A DNA stretch of 64,000 bases from Bacteroidetes bacterium UBA1941 (lineage in GTDB: Bacteria > Bacteroidota > Bacteroidia > Chitinophagales > LD1), in contig DDEZ01000006.1 in assembly GCA_002336805.1 (NCBI GenBank), positions 1 through 64,000 on the forward strand, read 5' to 3'. Made by a program: the position numbers and the translations under genes. Positions 60,386 to 64,000 of this stretch are shown piece after piece (position 1 is the stretch's first letter; each line of letters opens with the position of its first letter). A model generated the notes under the pieces. It was not told the origin of the DNA. It ran no database searches and saw only the letters and a program-made list of their open reading frames with translations.

Positions 60386-61123
60386 TTATTTATCAGGAGT
60401 CGTATTACTCTCCTTCTTTTCTTCCTTTTCGCGCTCCTTCTCCTTCTTGGCTGCTTCTTTCTCTTTCTTCTTAAAGTAACCTTTTAGCAGGAAGTTATGC
60501 TTGGCCGCCTCCATGTTTTCTTTCAGGCCGCCTGATGCCTGCTTTACGTTCACCATCGTAGCGTCGAGATTGCCCGCAAATACTGTGTCCATCAGCAGTT
60601 TCCCTATCGTACCTTTACCCGTTTTGATGGTACCTACTACATCTGCCAGGTCTCCTGTGATATGAGCAGCGTTATCTGCTGTCACCTTCACTGACTTCAT
60701 GATCTCGTCTATGGTGGAGCCCTCCATGGCGAGTACCACATCACCATTCTCTATCTCCGGACCACCTTCGGTACCGGCAGAGATGTTTACTATCTTATCA
60801 CCCATGAGGCCCTCCGATCCTATAGAGGCTTTCGCATCCTTCTTTATAAATTTTTGTACGGAGCGGTCTATAGCCAGCGTGACACGGACAGCAGTATCAG
60901 AGATAATAGTAATATCATCTACCGTGCCTACGTCAATGCCGGAGAAGCGCACATTATTACCTGCCTGCAGGCCGTTTACATCACGGTATACGGTTTTGAC
61001 TTTGATGGTAGAGCTAAAGAGCAAGCGCTTTTGACCAATGAAGTAGATCCCCACGAGAAAGATCACCACTGCACCTATCACAAAGAGGCCGAGCCTGATC
61101 TTGTTTCCATTTTCCTTTTTCAT
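60386..61123 (-). CDS. mlaD: MlaD-type MCE protein
   Basis: A 245-residue protein with one N-terminal membrane helix (about 10-29) and an MCE domain at about 40-120 (VKTVYRDVNGLQAGNNVRFSGIDVGTV). The region after it is predicted helical, and the C-terminus is a Lys/Glu-rich tail. MCE rings carry phospholipids between membranes. It follows the ATPase by 7 bp. No separate MlaC or MlaB was found. Confidence 0.92.
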   Translation of the reverse strand: MKKENGNKIRLGLFVIGAVVIFLVGIYFIGQKRLLFSSTIKVKTVYRDVNGLQAGNNVRFSGIDVGTVDDITIISDTAVRVTLAIDRSVQKFIKKDAKASIGSEGLMGDKIVNISAGTEGGPEIENGDVVLAMEGSTIDEIMKSVKVTADNAAHITGDLADVVGTIKTGKGTIGKLLMDTVFAGNLDATMVNVKQASGGLKENMEAAKHNFLLKGYFKKKEKEAAKKEKEREKEEKKESNTTPDK

Positions 61124-61130
61124 ACTTTAT

Positions 61131-61910
61131 TTATTTGAAGAAGTCGCAGACACGCTCGTCATGCGAGTTTTCTAATTCATCATATGTACCTTCTGCTATC
61201 ACGAGTCCTTCGTTTAGCAGTATTACTCTATTGCCAGTGATGCGGGCGCAGTCCAGGTCATGCGTGATGACGAGGGCAGCAGAACCGTATTTTTTCTGTA
61301 TGTCTACTATCAGATGGCTGATCTCGCGTGAGGTGATAGGGTCCAGGCCCGTAGTAGGCTCATCATAGAGGATGATATCCGGTCTCTGTATCAGGGTGCG
61401 GGCCAGGCCTATTCTTTTGCGCATACCGCCGGAAAGCTCTGAGGGCATCTTGTCTATGGCGTCTATCAAGCCGACATTGTTGAGCACTTCCTCCACCATC
61501 TTTGTTTTTTCCTCACCGTTCATTTCCTTATTGTCACGCAGGGGGAACTCCAGATTTTCCCGTACGGTCATCGAGTCATAAAGCGCCGCACTCTGAAAGA
61601 GGAACCCGATCTTTTTGCGCACCTCATTCAGTTCTTTTTCATTCAGATCAGGTATGCTTTGGCCGAATATACTGATAGACCCTGCGTCAGGATCCATCAG
61701 GCCTACCATGCATTTGATCAGTACGGATTTGCCTGTTCCTGATTTGCCCATTACTATTAGGTTCTCGCCTTTATTGAGGTGCAAGGTCACATCTTTCAGC
61801 ACTTCATGTGAGCCAAATGATTTCTTAAGATGCTCTATGTGGACTACTTCCTCTTCTGAGGTATTAGCGTCAGCAGCAGTCTGTGGTTTGATATCTGTAG
61901 TGGTCTGCAT
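61131..61910 (-). CDS. mlaF: MlaF-type ABC transporter ATPase
   Basis: A 259-residue nucleotide-binding protein. Walker A is GKSGTGKSVL near 55, the signature LSGGMRKRIGLAR near 160, Walker B ILYDEPTTGLDP near 180 and the H-loop VITHDL near 215. The LSGGM signature and KRIGLAR pattern are those of the MlaF/Ttg2A group that powers phospholipid transport with MlaE. It sits between mlaE and mlaD in one operon. Confidence 0.93.
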   Translation of the reverse strand: MQTTTDIKPQTAADANTSEEEVVHIEHLKKSFGSHEVLKDVTLHLNKGENLIVMGKSGTGKSVLIKCMVGLMDPDAGSISIFGQSIPDLNEKELNEVRKKIGFLFQSAALYDSMTVRENLEFPLRDNKEMNGEEKTKMVEEVLNNVGLIDAIDKMPSELSGGMRKRIGLARTLIQRPDIILYDEPTTGLDPITSREISHLIVDIQKKYGSAALVITHDLDCARITGNRVILLNEGLVIAEGTYDELENSHDERVCDFFK

Positions 61911-61920
61911 AGCTGCGTCT

Positions 61921-62739
61921 TCAGTTAAATAAGTTGGAGACCTGTACTGCTATCATATCTATGATAAAGATGGCCAGGGAGGCGAGTACTACGGCGGAGT
62001 TTGCAGCTCTGCCTACACCTTCCGTACCTTCATTGGAGTTATAGCCCTTATAGCAGCTGATCATGCCTATGGCAAAACCAAAAAAGAAGGTCTTGACAAA
62101 AGCCGGGAAGACATCTATAAAATCCAGCTTATTGAAGACGTGGCCAAAGAAAACATTGAAGGACGTATGGCCGCTCAGATTTACACCTATGAATGAGCCA
62201 ATAAGAGCGATACCATCTGCAAAAATCACCAGTAATGGAACCATCAATATCGCAGCGCTAATTCTACTTACCACTATATAGTTGAAAGGCCGATTGCCCG
62301 CTACCTCCATAGCGTCTATCTGCTCCGTGACGCGCATAGAGGCCAGCTCAGCACCTATGCCTGACCCTACTTTGCCGGCACATATCAGCGCTGTGATGAC
62401 AGGAGATATCTCCCGGATCATGGCTACAGATACCATGGCAGGCAGCCAGGATGTCGCTCCAAATTTGGCAAGGGTAGGCTGAGACTGCATGGTAAATACC
62501 AAGCCCATGATAAAGGCTGTGATACCTACCAGCGGCAACGACTTGTTGCCTATGAGGTAGCTTTGTTTCAGAAATTCATTGATCTCATAGGGAGGCAAGA
62601 ATGCTTCTTTGAAAAACCTCCCGGAAAATTGAGTCATAGATGCCACCTCTATGAGGAGCGCTCTGATGCCGGAGGGTTTTGCTGCTTCCGGTGCTTCTGG
62701 CGGTGATGTATTGTCGTCAATGGCCTTGTCTGCAGTCAT
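61921..62739 (-). CDS. mlaE: MlaE-type ABC transporter permease
   Basis: A 272-residue permease with about five or six helices and the MlaE hallmarks: AFIMGLVFTMQSQPTLAKFG near 74, VGSGIGAELASMRVTEQIDAMEVAGNRPF near 122, and GMISCYKGYNSNEGTEGVGRA near 225. Together with mlaF and mlaD it forms an inner-membrane phospholipid transporter that maintains outer-membrane asymmetry. The 130-bp spacer upstream to the kinase gene probably holds its promoter. Confidence 0.93.
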   Translation of the reverse strand: MTADKAIDDNTSPPEAPEAAKPSGIRALLIEVASMTQFSGRFFKEAFLPPYEINEFLKQSYLIGNKSLPLVGITAFIMGLVFTMQSQPTLAKFGATSWLPAMVSVAMIREISPVITALICAGKVGSGIGAELASMRVTEQIDAMEVAGNRPFNYIVVSRISAAILMVPLLVIFADGIALIGSFIGVNLSGHTSFNVFFGHVFNKLDFIDVFPAFVKTFFFGFAIGMISCYKGYNSNEGTEGVGRAANSAVVLASLAIFIIDMIAVQVSNLFN

Positions 62740-62869
62740 GTGAGATGTATAATGACTTGCTAAGACAAAGTTTAAGCCATGCGTAAAATGCAGGGAAAGT
62801 GTGAAAAAACTAAAGAATATGGGCCACTATGGGCAGATGGCAGAAAAAAACGGGAATATATTTCCCATA

Positions 62870-64000
62870 CTATTGATCCTCCAAGTGTACACTGGCCGGT
62901 AGTGAGAAATAAAAGGTGGATCCATGGCCTACTTCAGACTCGGCCCATACCTCACCCCCATGCCTTGTGACGATCTTATGCACGATAGAAAGACCTATAC
63001 CTGAGCCTTCATAATCGCGGCCGCTGTGCAATCTCTTGAAAGCCTCAAACAACTGATCGTAATATGTCATGTCAAACCCAGCACCATTATCTCTGACATG
63101 ATAGATGACCATGTCGCCATCTGTCTCTGATCCGATCTCGATCACAGCGTTCTCCGTTTTGCGGGAATACTTTACTGCATTCAGGATCAGGTTATTCCAT
63201 ACATGCTCCATAGCAATACTATCTACAGGTGCATCAGAGAGTGTCCCTATGCGGAAATCAATTTTGCGGGCTGGCTCTGCCTCGCAGCAGCTATCGCATA
63301 TCTGTGTCACCATATCCTGCATCGAGGTCATACGGCGCACCAGCGCCTTAGTGCCCATGGTGAAAAATGCCATGAGGTCGTCTATGGTCTGATGCATATT
63401 CATGGCATTTTGCATCACCTTGGTCATCATTTGGTTTGACCTGGTGTTTATGTTTTCATCAGGTTCTGAGCGGATCAGCTCTATGAATCCGATGATGGAC
63501 CGCAGTGGCGAGCGCAGGTCATGAGATACGGAATACGAAAATGCTTCCAGGTCTTTATTGACAGCCTGCAATTCTGCGGTGCGCTCTGCCACGCGCCGCT
63601 CCAGAGCATTGTACATTTCTATGTTTTCTACCGTCACGGCTGTGATATCAGCCAGAGACTGTAGCAGCCTGACCTGCTCAGGGGTGGGGGTATGGTGGTA
63701 GGCCCAGTAGTTTCCTATCGCTCCTATGGGATCCATCTGCCGGATCGGTACCATTACCATGGTCTTGACAAATGTGGGGCGGTATGCTTCCACCGGTACG
63801 CGTTCATCCTTATAAATATCAGGTATTACTACCGCTTTTTTATTCATCATTGACCATCCGCTTACGCAGGTTGTCAGGGGAAAGCGGTGGCCTTTCCATA
63901 GCGGTTCTATAGCGTCTTCATCCGCATAGTAGCAGTATTCCCCTTCTTTGAGCACAAATGTGGCACCATCCGCGCCAGTGAGTTTCCGGGCGCCGCTCCT
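62870..64000 (-). CDS. GAF-domain histidine kinase (cut by the window edge)
   Basis: The reading frame is open to the right edge, so the N-terminus is missing. What is visible is a GAF domain (RKLTGADGATFVL, then CYYADED and GHRFPLTTCVSGW, VIPDIYKDERVP), a short helix and HisKA with the H-box SVSHDLRSPLRSIIGF, and a C-terminal HATPase_c (NLILNAVKYS, DNGAGFDMTYY, GSGIGLSIVHK). No membrane segment is visible. GAF kinases bind small ligands or bilins; the ligand here is unknown. A GTG at 63955 is an internal codon rather than a real start. Confidence 0.9.
   Translation of the reverse strand, partial: RSGARKLTGADGATFVLKEGEYCYYADEDAIEPLWKGHRFPLTTCVSGWSMMNKKAVVIPDIYKDERVPVEAYRPTFVKTMVMVPIRQMDPIGAIGNYWAYHHTPTPEQVRLLQSLADITAVTVENIEMYNALERRVAERTAELQAVNKDLEAFSYSVSHDLRSPLRSIIGFIELIRSEPDENINTRSNQMMTKVMQNAMNMHQTIDDLMAFFTMGTKALVRRMTSMQDMVTQICDSCCEAEPARKIDFRIGTLSDAPVDSIAMEHVWNNLILNAVKYSRKTENAVIEIGSETDGDMVIYHVRDNGAGFDMTYYDQLFEAFKRLHSGRDYEGSGIGLSIVHKIVTRHGGEVWAESEVGHGSTFYFSLPASVHLEDQ

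Overview
The window looks like a chromosome segment from a Bacteroidota bacterium, most likely of the Chitinophagales. The reasons are two secreted proteins with type IX secretion (T9SS) sorting tails, many lipoproteins with a Bacteroidota-style lipobox, few Shine-Dalgarno sequences, AsmA-like DUF748 proteins, and a cytochrome c-FTR1 fusion. I saw no rRNA, tRNA, CRISPR array, transposase or phage gene. Coding density is high except for roughly the first 3.6 kb, which holds recent duplications and REP-like hairpins.

Layout. 1-3.6 kb: a tandem pair of small secreted proteins, each copy preceded by a double hairpin; a 191-bp tandem repeat that duplicates the 3' end of a membrane protein gene; an orphan NarL-type regulator. 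3.6-14 kb: a T9SS cargo protein with an S74 chaperone domain, then a giant cyclic beta-1,2-glucan synthase type enzyme. 14.2-22.8 kb: a seven-gene pentose phosphate operon (tkt, rpiB, a Tal-Pgi-type pgi, a HAD phosphatase, gnd, zwf, pgl), divergent from the glucan synthase. 22.8-33.4 kb: envelope and stress genes (coiled-coil lipoprotein, lmo0937-type miniprotein, OmpA lipoprotein, two AsmA/DUF748 proteins, topoisomerase IB, CsbD) and a repeat-built T9SS adhesin. 33.4-46.8 kb: mixed housekeeping and transport (cytochrome c-FTR1, APC permease, metallophosphoesterase, M1 peptidase, AraC regulator, Bcr/CflA exporter, EttA). 47.1-54.9 kb: a signalling island of a sigma-54 activator, three histidine kinases and three stand-alone receivers. 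55.1-64 kb: phasin-like protein with UbiB kinase, a second lmo0937/lipoprotein cassette, AI-2E family transporter, collagen-like secreted protein, an Mla-type lipid transport operon, and a GAF histidine kinase cut by the window edge.

The most interesting possibility is a sigma-54-controlled envelope or stress regulon. The adhesin gene has a near-consensus -24/-12 promoter at 27498-27516. TGGGG-type motifs recur in the spacers upstream of the adhesin, the DUF748 gene, the sigma-54 activator, a kinase, a receiver and the second lmo0937 cassette. Weaker -24/-12 look-alikes sit at several of the same places. A tandem GNRA/UUCG hairpin leader precedes the first lmo0937 gene. All of this is from reading the sequence by eye; no database search or folding calculation was run.
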